A stretch of 64,000 nucleotides of DNA from Plasmopara viticola (taxonomy: Eukaryota > Oomycota > Peronosporomycetes > Peronosporales > Peronosporaceae). Position 1 is the first letter of the stretch, and the number at the start of each line of letters is the position of its first letter. Made by a program: the position numbers and the translations under genes. Of this stretch, positions 21,880-33,959 are shown one piece after another. The notes beneath the pieces were generated by a model. That model did no database searches. It had not been told where the DNA came from and was given only the letters and a program-made list of their open reading frames with translations. The stretch lies in assembly GCA_001695595.3 (NCBI GenBank), contig MBPM02000013.1:868001-932000 (forward strand), read 5' to 3'.

Positions 21880-22829
21880 ACGTTAGTTACACACATTCTT
21901 AGATATCTGACAAAATCTGTAGCCATTCTCTGTCATCAGACTTCTCAGGTCAACCCGCAAGCAAGAATTAAACGTGTCGTTATGTCTTTTGTCCTGTTTT
22001 TTGATCTACTCACTGTGTTGTTCTAGTTGGTACTACCGTGCTGTGTCAGGTGATGTTTCGAGCATGTTTAAGTGCTGATGAGATAACAAAAAAACAGTAC
22101 ATTGATTTGTAACCACTGCTTACAAATATATGAAACTTAATATATTTAGATAACGTGGCTTGAGCGCCACGGGCCCCCTGGATTGACAAATTAACACTTC
22201 TACTTACCATTTCCTTTTTCCTAGCTGTGCTTTAGTGAGTCATAAGCACGCCTCTGCTAGGAAGCGGCTGCTAAATCGATTCAACACTTCGCTTGCTAAT
22301 TTTTGAGCCGAATCGTTTCATAACTGATGCAGGACCCACGGTGAAAAAAGACTTTGCTTGTGTCATTCGTGAAGCTTAGCGTATCGTCTTTTTGCAAGGC
22401 GCATGTTCAGTACTTAGTACTAAAGCAAGCTATTTATTCGCCACTCCAGGTCGGCCAAAAAGACTTTGCTTCGTGTGATATCTGTGCTGAGTCATGTCGG
22501 TATGCACACGTGCACGAAACACAGGTGCCAATGTTTTTGTACTGTGCAAGTTGCACGCCTTGATCGAGCCACAACCTTGCGTGTAATTTATCAAAGCTCT
22601 TAATTGTAGTAGCCGTAATAGGCTGCTAATTATCACTCGATCATGTTCGACTTTAGAAGCATGGACCCAGATTCTCACCGACTAAACATGCCCTGACATG
22701 ATCTGGCCCGATTGCTTCGTAGTTTGAGCTACTTTGCCTCGTCCTACTGTTTCGGAGTAAATTGTTTATGCCATTGGATTTAGTATCATCAAGAATGAAT
22801 CTGCTTTTGCTTTCCAAGTGAAGTGCAGC
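21880..22829. other. Outer right flank, no gene recognised
   Basis: Up to about 22.15 kb this aligns, with many differences, to the reverse complement of about 0.8-1.05 kb. Beyond that I see no gene; two frames of 60-80 codons on the minus strand have no features. Confidence 0.55.
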
Positions 22830-23440
22830 AACCACGGTCTCAATCGTGCGTTCCGAGGCTTAATGACCGCGTCAAGCTTAAGAAAAGAGATACGAACGGC
22901 TGTAAAGCGAAACTGGTGCATGTTTCAATGACAGAGTTCCAAGGTGAAAATTGCATCCAACGTCGACTCTAATCATTTATGAAATAAAAAAAGGTGCTTG
23001 GTTACTGAGACATGCACTACGTAGTCTGCATACTAGATGGTCACAAATCTTTGACCGTTATACAAAACTTGTGCGGGATTTGAGCTCAGTCATTTTCGGT
23101 AGCCGAAGGTATTGTACATTCACCTCAAAAAGGAAAACCGACAGAAATCGTTAGTGACTTTGAACCCACGAGAATAATACGTATAAGCTAAAGAGCCACA
23201 TTTATCTTCTGGTGCGGGAGTGAATAGATCGCCCTAAGACAAAGAGACTTTACCAGCTCCCGCGTTATACAGTGCTTGAAGGTAATTATAAGGCTACCGG
23301 TTTTATCTCGACTCGAGATCAATTTGTTATAATGAAGCTCTTAGCTCCAGCGAGACAGCCATATTTTTATTTGAGTTATAAGCTATCTCATCGAATCTGT
23401 CTCCGCAAAAATCTGAGAGCGCGTTCAATATATGGCCAGT
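22830..23440 (+). repeat. Dispersed repeat, copy 2
   Basis: This aligns to about 7.99-8.42 kb in the same orientation and its proximal part also to the reverse complement of about 14.82-14.96 kb. Shared words include GAACGGCTGTAAA-type, TGCTTGGTTACT, CGTAGTCTGCAT and TTTACCAGCTCCCGCGT. It lies just outside the right arm, so the flank of the phosphatase gene is represented three times in the window. Confidence 0.6.
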
Positions 23441-25700
23441 GGACGTATGGAATAGCTCAAAATGATCCAGAAGCAAAACGAAATCAAGTCAAAAAATCTC
23501 AAATGGTTGTTTCATTTATTGACTTACACGATAGCAAGCCTTAAAAATATTGCGTGTGTGAATTAGCAACATCTGTGTATAATGATAGTTATGCATTGCT
23601 CTGCTTCAAGATATCATGGCCAAGGCAATACAATACAAAAAATTTCTGTATCTTGTACACGGTCTATGCAGTGCACCGTACTCATTATCAGATCTAATGT
23701 AAATTTTACGTTGATTGCAAATGTCTTTGTTAATGCCCACTGTACACTCAGTAAAAAAAATTGTATTTCAAGGGATTCGTATTCGATGCTCAATATTTTT
23801 GGTATTGGTATCATACTTCGCCTTGAAACTTACACCGGTAATGAGAAATCCAATTTCCAATTCGCCCCACTCGTGACACCGCACAATCCCCGTTTGTTCA
23901 TCGTCATTTCCTAGTTGCAAAGTTAATCCTTGGAGACGTCCCCGTTGCGCTCGCCTTGCCGCTCCCTGCCACCAATGCCTTTGTAGCACACCAAGTTACT
24001 CGTCTCCAGTGTTAAGTCGCTGTTACTTTTGCTCTAAGAATTTAAGTTATTACCATGCCTTGACTTCTTACTCCCTTGTTTTTGTCCGAAACCTACTCCC
24101 TAAAAGCGATTTGATTAAGAGACCGTTAGAATCCCATTCAAGGAGTTTACAACTTGTGTAGCTTTAAGTAGATTATTGCGTAGTGGACTTAGATACAAAT
24201 TGTTATAACCAACTACCCGTAGAGACTCTCTTTGCTTTGCAGTAAACTTATCTAGGGCCAAGCCTGTACATCCTAATGCAGACAGTCACACGCGTTGGAA
24301 AATTTTGTCTGAAATTATGGTGATGTCACGCCCTACATCTTGCCGCATTCGGCTCCCGCGTCGGATTCATTGCTAGAGACAAGCGAATATAAATTCCACT
24401 TAAAAGTTCTGACACTATGCAGCTTACTGAGCTTGAGTTTACGCCAACAACAGCTAGCGCAGCAGAGTTGCGTCGCATGTGAGCTGCATGTCTACAAACC
24501 TCGAGCGTAAGCATCTCGCTAAGGTGCTTGATGAGCTTATGGAAGACGATCGGCTTCAGAATAAAGAAGACATCTACAGGATGATCTTTTTTAATGATTT
24601 AAGCTCTTCAAAATTGCTAGAAAACTTTTACGCGCATCGCTTATAGTACTGCATTTAAGCTCAGCTTAGCTGTGGTAAAGCTAAATACGCTCATTTTTTT
24701 TTATCAAAATCGCACATTTTTGAAGTATGGCTATCGCTTCTTTGTCGACTTGGTCCGTCCTCCTGACAAGGTAACGGTTACCATTGTTTCTATTGGTTTT
24801 TGCAGTATAGTGGACCACGAACGTGCGCCTTCCCCTATTTGTGCGGAGCGGTCTTCCCTCGCTAAAGCGTACAGTATATTTTGGATGCAATCAAGCACTA
24901 GCTGTCGGATTACCCTCTTAAAAAAACAAATTTGTCGTCTGATGACATCAAAGCAAAAATTTACGCTTGTTTCGTCAGGCTCAAAGTTGCGAGTTATAAT
25001 TGAACCACCACCATTTTGCAACCACCTAGAGAAAGCGGTTGTGCAAGAGGAGATTTTATCAGCTACCAAGGAGAAAACCAGCAAACTTTCTCATCCAAAG
25101 ATTTTATCTCTGGGTCTAATTCGTTCCTCCACATATTTATCCATAAAAATCAAATAAATCACCTCCAATCCTTGATTTGTCTTACACGTGTCAACCGCAA
25201 CGTCACTGAACTCTTCTGCATCATGCCCCCCCCCTCTCCAATGAATGTGGTCATAATGTCGGACAAGGACCGGCCACCGTTTTCGATAGTGGTATATTTG
25301 TGTTACACTTAAAGCTCCGGATAATCTTAAACTAATAAGTGTTTCAACCGATGTAAATTTGGTTGAGCTGCAGTTTGTAATGCTCTGTTATCAAAGCTGA
25401 AGCACCTTCGCGAATAGCTTCTGATTATGTTAGACTTCTAATCTTTGGAGAACACTTTCATTTAAACGATGTAGTGTTTGGTTGTTCGCGGTTTGTAATG
25501 TCTCACTTAATGTGGTAGCACTTAGCGACGAAATTCAAGAAGCTGCTCCTGATGAACTAATTGTCCTTCTTCCTGTACAACTCGTCTAAATTGCGAAAAT
25601 GGTTGCGTAAGATGCTCCAAAGTAAGCATCCTTATTGTTAAAAAGGAACTAAACACAAGTTAATTTTCCGTTTGTGAAATCGAATGATTGTCCCGCTACT
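23441..25700. other. Gene-poor stretch with unassigned coding-like fragments
   Basis: A 52-codon frame at 24488-24646 (+) beginning MSTNLERKHLAKVLDEL and a 161-codon frame at 24672-25157 (+) look somewhat protein-like but match no family I recognise. They could be fragments of one decayed gene. Nothing else was seen; there are no strong splice-site chains. Confidence 0.35.
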
Positions 25701-28700
25701 TGTTAGACCAGACTACGTTTCAAGAGATGTAATATTTGGCTGAGCAGCGGTTTTAGGCGTTCCAGTATTTGCTGGAGCTGTAAATCGCGAAAGCTCCACT
25801 TGATGAATATTTGGTTGTGCTGCTGTTGATATCGTAGCCGAAAAAGTAACATGCTGATAACGAATCAAGAATAGAACCGTTGCTATTGTTGCAACTGACA
25901 TCATAGGATTAGAATGAGCGTTAGTGAATATTTATTTAACGTCTAGAGAAAACATTGCGTTCCATCAATCCATTGTTGATAACTGGACCATCAGTAGTGC
26001 AACCGAGTGTATTGTTTGCAGTAGAAGATCCGTTGATGTCTATTTGCTTTGCAGAAGCCGTATCATCAAGGCCTACTTAACGAGTGGATCCTATTGTTTA
26101 ACCCTAGACGCTACTGCCATGATTATGTTAATAATTCGTAACAATGATTGAAGTTTTTTATAGAGACAATCTTAGACGATATTGTCGAAAAGCTCTGCAA
26201 TTTTTTTAACTCACATCTATATGACACGAAAATGTTATCAAGCTTCACTTCGTCCGCAACCATAAAAATAATTGGAGCAAATTGTTGGAGAGATCAGTGT
26301 GAAACTTTAAGTAAGAACGATCAAAACAAAAGACCGCAATGGACTACTGATATGGATTTCTTGAAACTTCAGCATTTGATAATGAATGTATCTCCAACAA
26401 CGACTTCGACAAGTGTACAAGCAGCCCCGTCAAAAAGGACAGTGGATATTTAGGCAGCACCAACAATGAATACGATAAAAATACTTGCAAAACCGTCCAT
26501 GGCAACAATTGGTATGCAGCCAGTACCGACAATAACAACAACAGATTATCCCGAAATTATCGGAGATAACGAAGATTCATAAATCGATATTGATGACTCG
26601 CAGAGTTCATATGAATCTGGAACTTAAGTAAAGGCTATCATTTAGAGAACTATAAAAAAATAATTGATCAATACCATCAATCCAATTATAAATTAAAAAA
26701 AGGGTCAGTCCAATACTTAGTTTTGTGTACGGGAACAGACGTCCTCCTTTTCAATTTAAATGAGGGCAAGTTGGCAAACAAAGCACTTTACAACTATGAT
26801 TGGGTTGCAATGTATATTAGATTTTAGATGTTATTGACATTGGGACAAAAGATACTGCAACTGGCCAGTCTGGATTCAACATAGAGTCTGGAGCATCTAA
26901 AGTATCTTGTGATGTTTTGACGAACACCTTCTGTCCAGAAGGTATATTTCTTTCAAGAAGAAAACAAACAACAAATCGGCTATTTTTTAGTGAATGAAAG
27001 TTATCGAGTGAATTAACTGAACAAGAGTTGAAGTTTTTCATGGTGATTAAGTGAAAACCAGCAGTGAAGGGAGTAGAGACTTGGTATGTACAACAAATTT
27101 TGAGGCAAAATATTATCGCATTTTTGCAACCACCGATGTTTGAGATTTCTGATTCAACCGTATATGCGAACACAAATACCAACGTTGGACCAATTGGTCT
27201 AATTGACATGGATATTTCAGTCGTTGGTAATCAAGTGAAAGTTAACCTTATCAGATTATGCATTGACAATGCTTGCTTAGAGGGTGATTAAGTAGTTTTT
27301 GAAGGGTCAAACATAGGTAAAAAACATATTACCTCGGTGAATATGCCGCAACCATGGATAAGAATGAGAAGAAATTAATTTGTCTATTTGAGTCGCGTTG
27401 GTAAAAATGGCAATGAGCTTATATCGCTAAAGCATTTGTTGTAACATACGAAGATCGCATTGTATCTGGGGCATTACCCGCAAAGCTGATAATCCAAATC
27501 GATCCCGAAGAGCTCTTTAATCTGACTCCATGAACTGCCAAGATGTTGCAGAAGTATTTGACGTCGAAGCATTTTAAACCGCAAGTTTGAGGTGCTCGTG
27601 GTTCTGATAATGATAATCATCGCACTGAAAAAGAATGCAAAATGATTTGACGGGTGTCAATACAGGATGGATTTGTCAATAATGGGAGTGTAGAATGCTG
27701 ATTTTAGTGGTAACTCGATTTACACTATTAGCACAAGTAGCTAATGGAAGTCATCAACTAACTTGTACAAAAAACGCAAAAGAATTTAATCTACCAATTT
27801 ACAATGCAAGTACGGCAGGGTTACAATTGGGTGGTATATTGGGTACACCAACCGTGGCTGATTTAAACAATGTTTTTGCTATCCCGTGCGCGATTGAACT
27901 TAGTAAAGCTTTACTAGCTGACTCAAATCAAAATCTAACTTATTTTGGTAATCTAAGCTTTACATCATCATACGCTTCTCAACTTAAAGGTACTACTGTT
28001 GCAAAGTGGTCAGTTTAATGTTGCGGCAATTGTATTCTTAAAATACAGCAAGTGATAAATTACCCCATGCAGAAATATTATTTCAATGGACTGCGGCAGC
28101 TGCCGGTGGCTTTGTGATCTTAACAAGATCAGCTACTGATCATCCAAGTGGAACATGTGGAATGTGATCAATTGAAACATTTGCGGTTAGCGCTACTGCA
28201 GTTGCTGCTAAAAATTGTATCCGATCGCAAATGATGTTGATGGTTCCTAACAGCAATTATTAAATCTGCAACCAAACAATGCTTCACAGTAAATTTTAAA
28301 TTTAAATTTAAATCACTTCAGAGCAAGCGCAGCAAGTACAAATTTTACTTGAAAGGGCGATTTGTTATTGCGATTCAGAGTCAATATCAAAACGACACTT
28401 AGGAGCTGAAACAACATCGCCAAGGAAACTTTACACGGTATATTTTTCGCACATATATTTAATAGTGAGGGATCTTTATATTTTACTGGGGCATCTACAG
28501 CATACACTATAAGTCAATTAAGCCTCGTTACGGTAAGCGTCACTGCGGTGTTTGGTGGTCCAAATCAGTTTTTATTGATCTACTGTACATCGAATGAAAG
28601 ATGCAAGAAACATTATCGACTAATTAGAGCTTGATTATCGTGATGAAATTTGTGAATACAAATACAAAGGGTCGAATGAAACAATTACAAATATTGACTT

Positions 28701-30260
28701 CATTCGTCTCGATTTGTACGCGGCTGGATACATACATCTACTAATAATGACACCGAATGAAAGTTTCAAGCAAGTATATGAAGCTGAACATCGATTATAG
28801 TAAATTAACAGCAATCAACTTAGTATAATAAAAAGTTGCTAAAATGTATGAAGCAATTTGTGAAAAAGCTGAAGCAAAATGAAGCGACGCTCGAGAGCCC
28901 TAGGATCGGAGCTAAGTTGTTTTGCCTTTGACAAAAGATCAGAAGTAAGCTTTGTCAGCAAGTAAAATTTTATTTTTTTGCCGAATGAATGGTATGAGCA
29001 CGAGACAAATTCGTCGTCGAGCAAAAGCCTTCGAACTTCGTTCGAATAAATCTATCCACATGCGGCCATTTTAATGCTGAATGTTCAATAGACATAGAAC
29101 GACCGTGTACGACGAGAGTTAGACATTCCAACTCTTAATGCAAGTACTGTTGCCGGAGACAATGATAGATTGAGGCACATCTGGATTCGCTAATCGAGAG
29201 CAGTCAGCAATTAGAGCCCACTGATCAACATAACGTTTGTAGAAAGGCCTGTCTCATGCGATGGATCCATTAAAAGCTCTGAGCATCTTGACTCGTCTTA
29301 AATCAAGAACTTTTGCGTTTAGTTGAATACATCTTCATTGCCAACCATTACTCATCATTGCGAATGCTTGCTCCTGGCTGGCAAATCCATGGAGCACTGT
29401 CAAACGGGGATTGGCATTATTCAATATTAGCTGCGCTTACGAGATGACCACTGCTTGTTTCACTGAATTAATTCCGAGCAATGTATACGATACTATTCAA
29501 GCGTAAAGATAATTAAAACCTGAACGAAGCGCAGACTTTTATTGACCAGCATTTTGCAATGCTATGCGTAACAATCGAGGTATTTGTAGATCAGGCAACA
29601 ATTTGACTTTGGTTAACGGTATCGCAGAAAAGACATGTAGACGAGTCGTAATAATGGGAACATTTGACCAGAAGTAGAGATCTGTGTAATGTTGTTGAAC
29701 ATAACGCCGAAAGCTAGTCGAGATAAACCAGCTCCTCCAGTTGAGAATTTTTCTGTATTTAAATTATCTGGGGTCGCACTTGATACCAGCACTGGAGCCG
29801 TCGATCAACCGTTGAGGGAAAGAGAGACTAAGCTCATTAAATCATCAGTTACAGTCATGGTATCAACAAAGCCGGTACTGGACTTTGTCATCAATTTGAT
29901 TTGAGGGTTCGCAACAAGATCCGATTCTTTGAATTAGGTTGAGATCACTAATCGAAGTTTTGGTATTGTTTATTACACATATACAATACCATGTACCAGC
30001 AACACCGCTTGCGGTAGTAGTGCCAGCTGCGATTCCTCCAGTATCTTGTTGCTGAGTTTTGATATTTTGTATCACTGCACGTTGTTGACCAACCAAAGGT
30101 TTTGTTGCTGTCATAAATGCTCTAGCGGCAGCTGAGATATTAATCTGTTCTGAATTCCAAATGAGACGCTGCAGTCCTTCATAGAGAGCTAGAGTTGTAT
30201 CTGTAATCAAACCAGTAGCTACAATTGTGGCAGCATCTACTGGAAATTACCGCCTTGTGT
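25700..30260. mobile_element. Decayed multi-ORF element, copy A (unclassified)
   Basis: AT-rich sequence with several short coding-like frames interrupted by stops: about 27064-27291 (+), 27695-28018 (+) and 29863-30210 (-). The segment 26.5-27.6 kb aligns to 35.86-36.9 kb (copy B) in the same orientation, with scattered substitutions and indels. The frames look like ordinary globular proteins rich in N, T, S and I, including an acidic GD-E/D-DS tail after a threonine-rich run. No reverse transcriptase, transposase, integrase or polymerase motif was identified, so the class is unknown. Boundaries are approximate. Confidence 0.45.
27695..28018 (+). pseudogene. Coding-like fragment within decayed element A
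   Basis: A 107-codon ATG-initiated frame, with a hydrophobic start and a T, N, L-rich body. After its stop, another frame continues about 40 codons in similar style (with a DHPSGTCGM word near 28.14-28.17 kb), which suggests a frameshifted longer gene. The product is not recognised. Confidence 0.35.
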
Positions 30261-30723
30261 TGAAGCGGTAGGATTGCTACAACTTTGTGGTAAACTTAGA
30301 CTGACTGCATCATCTGGAGCACGATAGCAGTTTGCACCGTTTCTTAATAATCACTATCACATTTTTCAGTTTGAGCTCGTAGATTGTTTTAATAACCTTA
30401 ATAGTCTTTGCTCTTGATGAAACTTTTCCGTTAAATTGTTTCATACACCAATCTTATAATCCTACCGCAAAACAATTTACAACAACACTAAAAGCAAAAT
30501 ATAGATGTATTTTTTTCCGTCACTACATGTATCTTCAAGGCTGCCATAGCCAGTCGCATTAATGACGACAGTTTCCGATTGATACGAACGTTGTTGTATT
30601 CATCGGCATTTTTAATACGCTAGTCTTTGCTGACATTGACAACTGGATTCGGATTAGCTGTTGAGTCGAAAATAAACAAATCTGCTGATTCTATTACTCA
30701 ATACCACCCATAAGTAAAATCAT

Positions 30724-31048
30724 GCTTCGGAAAAGGTTGGGGTGACGCCCTCCTTCCAAGCGCGGGGCTAAATGCTCGCGCGCTTCGGGCAGGTGCTCTC
30801 GGGCATCTGCAGGTCTCTAACGAGTCTCACCCTCGACGCGACGGTCTCCAGCACCAGGGCGCCACCTGGGCTCTTACCAAGTCAGAGTTAAACAAGATAT
30901 TGGAAGAACCTCACGACCTCGGTGCTGGCTGCACTGCCCGCCGAACGAGACCCGACGTATGCGGACAACACTCTATGCCGTGGACTAACCAGACTGAGCC
31001 TAGCACGTGCATAACTTGGCAACGCGATATCGTAATACAATACAATAC
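30724..31048 (+). mobile_element. SINE-type retroelement, copy 1
   Basis: A 325-bp unit with a GC-rich body and an AATACAATACAATACAA-type 3' tail, flanked by a perfect 12-bp target-site duplication AAGTAAAATCAT (30712-30723 and 31049-31060). A close copy with its own different 12-bp duplication is at 55802-56130. Body plus simple tail plus target duplication is the hallmark of LINE-mobilised SINEs. I could not place clear A and B boxes, so the RNA source is undetermined. Confidence 0.88.
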
Positions 31049-31099
31049 AAGTAAAATCATTTTATGGTTTACTGCATGTTACATTATTATAAGCTGCAT

Positions 31100-32150
31100 A
31101 TAAGCATTACATAATGTTTTTTAAATTACATAAATTGGTTGACGCAAACGCTAGTGAATTGTGAATTAGCTGAGCGTTTATATCGATATAATGGTAGACT
31201 TTAAATAAAAGCTCGACTGGGAAATGGAAGCTATATTATATCGATGCAGGTGTAGGTTGTTGAGTTTGTGTGTGTGCAACAATATCAATTTTGATTTAAT
31301 GGGGTTGAAGCCTCCGCATTTCCGAGTGAACAAAAATGTAATAATAAACACATGCGATTACTATTGCGGATCGTGAAGTCTGTTCTATCTAGCGACACAA
31401 TCGACCTGACTTGTTAAAAAACTAGCATGACTTGAAATTTTGCTTCGTTGATCTAGTAATAAGGTATCGAACTAGACGTTGCAGAGATACTGAAGGTAAA
31501 AAAGTTGCTTTAAAAGATGATCATAGAAACGATGCAATCATGAAAGAACTAGAATTCTTGTCTTCTGGATTGACTGAAAAGTTCAAATTATCCATTTCCA
31601 AATGCTTCAATGGGGAGGTGTTCGAAAAAGATAGAGAAGCTTTACTTAGAATGATTTTGTTAGCAAAGGAGATAATCTCAAAAGTCATCAACAATACTGG
31701 ATGCCAGATACATACATTAGTGAATTAATACTGGACATAATTGGTTGTAGCGTAAAGTGATCACCTGGTAAAATTGATATAGTTGTGCTCAAATATTATG
31801 ACGGGTACGCATTAAATTGCTTTTTCTTTATAAACTGATACTTGTTGATATTTGTACTGAATAAATAGCTTTACGAAGCAGTATGATGTCGAATGTATGT
31901 ATTGTGTCAGATGTTGACTGCTTTCCTGTTCGATGACATTCACTCATTTTACAAGTATCTGCCGGTTCATGTAGCTCTAAAATCTATAATAGTATAGATA
32001 CGTGATATCCATGCTTTTTGTCTCTATAAATAAATATATGTCGTACTTCTCTCACCCAGATAAAAACCCAAGCTTGGGTTGCACCATTTGATTGGCTGAG
32101 AAATGAATGGAGGTAACGTCCCTCACTCACAGAGAGCAATTGAGAGCATA
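31100..32150. other. Gene-poor stretch between SINE and CRN fragment
   Basis: A frame at about 31432-31728 (+) encodes a K/E-rich, helix-like peptide ending IISKVINNTGCQIHTLVN; it starts at TTG, not ATG, and has no recognised family. It may be another relic piece. Nothing else is supported. Confidence 0.35.
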
Positions 32151-32153
32151 GTG

Positions 32154-32336
32154 ATGCTGTACTGCGCACTCGTTGGCGTGGAGTGAATCGCTTTTTCCAT
32201 CGACATCGATGCGAGGAAGCCTGTGGGCCGCTTGAAGAACGCGATGCAGGCGAAGAATGAGGAGACAATCACGTGTGAGGCAGATGAGCTTGAGCTATCC
32301 CTCGAATTAAGCCCTGGCGAGTTTCGGAAGGATTAA
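32154..32336 (+). pseudogene. Crinkler (CRN) effector N-terminal fragment, broken
   Basis: The translation matches the conserved CRN N-terminal domain: a YCALVGV start, a DIDA word, then the TITCEADELEL block that precedes the usual LFLAK-type motif. An in-frame TGA lies at 32184-32186, ten codons in, and the frame ends at 32336 without a full DWL domain. CRN proteins are translocated oomycete effectors acting in the host nucleus. This copy appears non-functional. Identification rests on similarity to the better preserved copy at 33.6-33.9 kb. Confidence 0.7.
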
Positions 32337-32436
32337 CATATTGTGCAAGAAGTTTCTCCATGCAGGTACCAGCAGGACACTATCGGTTCAAAAAGGCTTT
32401 GAAAGAGAAGCTTAATCTATCATATCGTCCTCAAAC

Positions 32437-32667
32437 CACGTGCATGCAGCAACACCAAGCTCCAATTTCTTTCAACTGTGACACACCAGGAGCACCAACA
32501 AGTGAAGCAAGGTCAACTTTCGAATGCAAGTAAATCGTGAAGACTTCGCATAATAAATGTGGAAGAAATTGCAAGACTTGTGTCAAGTTTATAAAGGACA
32601 AGCGACGCACATGCACCAACCCAGTTGAGCCAATCGGTATGACATTTTGCTCCACTCACAAGGACGA
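32437..32667 (+). pseudogene. Cysteine-rich coding-like fragment
   Basis: This frame contains regularly spaced cysteines (NKCGRNCKTC, then RRTCTNPVE and FCSTHKDE), which looks like a small zinc-binding unit. One in-frame stop interrupts it near 32533. It follows the broken CRN fragment and is not recognised as a CRN C-terminal domain. It could belong to a different relic. Confidence 0.35.
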
Positions 32668-32999
32668 ATAAATAGTGCATGCAAATGCAAAGATCACACA
32701 AGAAGAAGTGGAACTGCGTATTTTTGGTCGAAAACTATAATGTGTTGGACTGGGGATGCATCACATGGCTGGTGCGGATTGCAAAAGAGGAAGCAATATC
32801 GACTGTTGATGAAGAGACTCTCCGGACAAACCGACATGAACTAGTTTGCACTCACGTTTGTCAAAATTAGAAACAGCCGAAGAAGCAACTCCTCGGTATA
32901 TGAAATGACAATCACACCTGCAGAACTTCGTCGTTGCTAAAGTCGCTCGTCCACCGAAAGCATGGAATCCAACTTCCCAGTGACCTAACTCCGTTGCGT

Positions 33000-33889
33000 C
33001 GCATGTGAAAAACCGTTCTACTGAACGTCAAGGCATTAAATTTGTCACACAAGTTTTCCTCGTCCAAAACTCTTCAGAAACATTCGCTTCTCGACGTCTG
33101 TCACCACAGTGTGTACCTTGTGACTATCATCCGAATCTGCATTGACTTTCACGATGCAGATACGCTTATCGCCACACACTCGTACGAATTCGAAGTGCCC
33201 ATGGGCATCGACACGGTTACCGTCCAGGTCTTGTTTGTTATCAGGCAGGAGCTGAACAACAGCTCAGCGAATTGAAACGATCACGTGAATATGCTTCACT
33301 TCGTGTTTGTCTCTAAAATCGACCAGAGTGCAACCCAAGCTCTTCATTATCCACCTCAGCTCCTTCAAAAGTACTTCAGAAACTCGGATGAACACGTTCG
33401 ACACACTTGACGCGAAGCTTGTCGAAAATTGGACCAACAGAAGTTCAATTCGAAAAAGATTACAGGCTTTTTCATTCGTACGCACCTCTTCTTCGTTTCG
33501 CGCAAGAATATGGTTGAGCCTCGCCCAACGCTGTAAGCGATGCGGATGCGGTGGAGTCGGTGAATTGATCTGCTTAGCAATACAACTTGTTACCATCGGC
33601 TTTTGCTTCGGAACCACCGCCAACACGTGCATTTGGTCCTTTAATGGTGGAGGCATATCTTGGAACACCTTAAAGGCCAGTGCAGTTCATTGTCTGTGCT
33701 TGACTTGAGCCACGTGTTGTCGCCGTTTTCGTCAAGGAACAGCTCAAGCTCATCTGCATCACACGTGATTGTCTTCTCATATTTCACCTGGATCGCGTCC
33801 TTCAAGTGGTCCAAAGACGTGCTTGCATCGATGTCGATGGAGAACGCGTTTCCCTTCACGCCAACGAGCGCACAGTACACCACCACCAT
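33000..33889 (-). pseudogene. Crinkler (CRN) effector pseudogene
   Basis: From the ATG at 33889 the first 60 residues form a good CRN N-terminal domain: YCALVGVKGNAF, DIDAS, TITCDADELELFLDENGD (LELFLDE in place of LQLFLAK). Near 33665 the reading frame shifts; the next frame continues with the usual HVL-VVP boundary word (HVLAVVPKQK) that ends the header. Further down, around 33.05-33.25 kb in another frame, a HFEFVRVCGDKRICIV word resembles a CRN C-terminal nuclease-like domain. At least two frame changes mean it is probably dead. The header normally directs host delivery, and the C-terminal part acts in the host nucleus. It is convergent with the fragment at 32.15 kb. Confidence 0.75.
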
Positions 33890-33959
33890 GCTTGCAATTA
33901 TATTTTTTTTTCATTCTTTCAGTTCTTTAACGTTCTCTTTATTCGCGTTTTTTTTTTTA

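Larger units (their letters stand above)
14820..22150 (-). repeat. Right arm of large inverted duplication
   Basis: Reverse-complement counterpart of about 0.8-8.42 kb with the same four genes in mirror order. Coding bodies and the short introns of the RING gene are almost unchanged, while the HSP70-RING intergenic region and both flanks differ considerably. The arm ends are approximate. Confidence 0.9.

Noticed and set aside
24672..25157. 161-codon frame as a gene
   Set aside because: The composition is mixed, no domain is visible, and overlapping frames on both strands are similarly long; kept only as an unassigned fragment.
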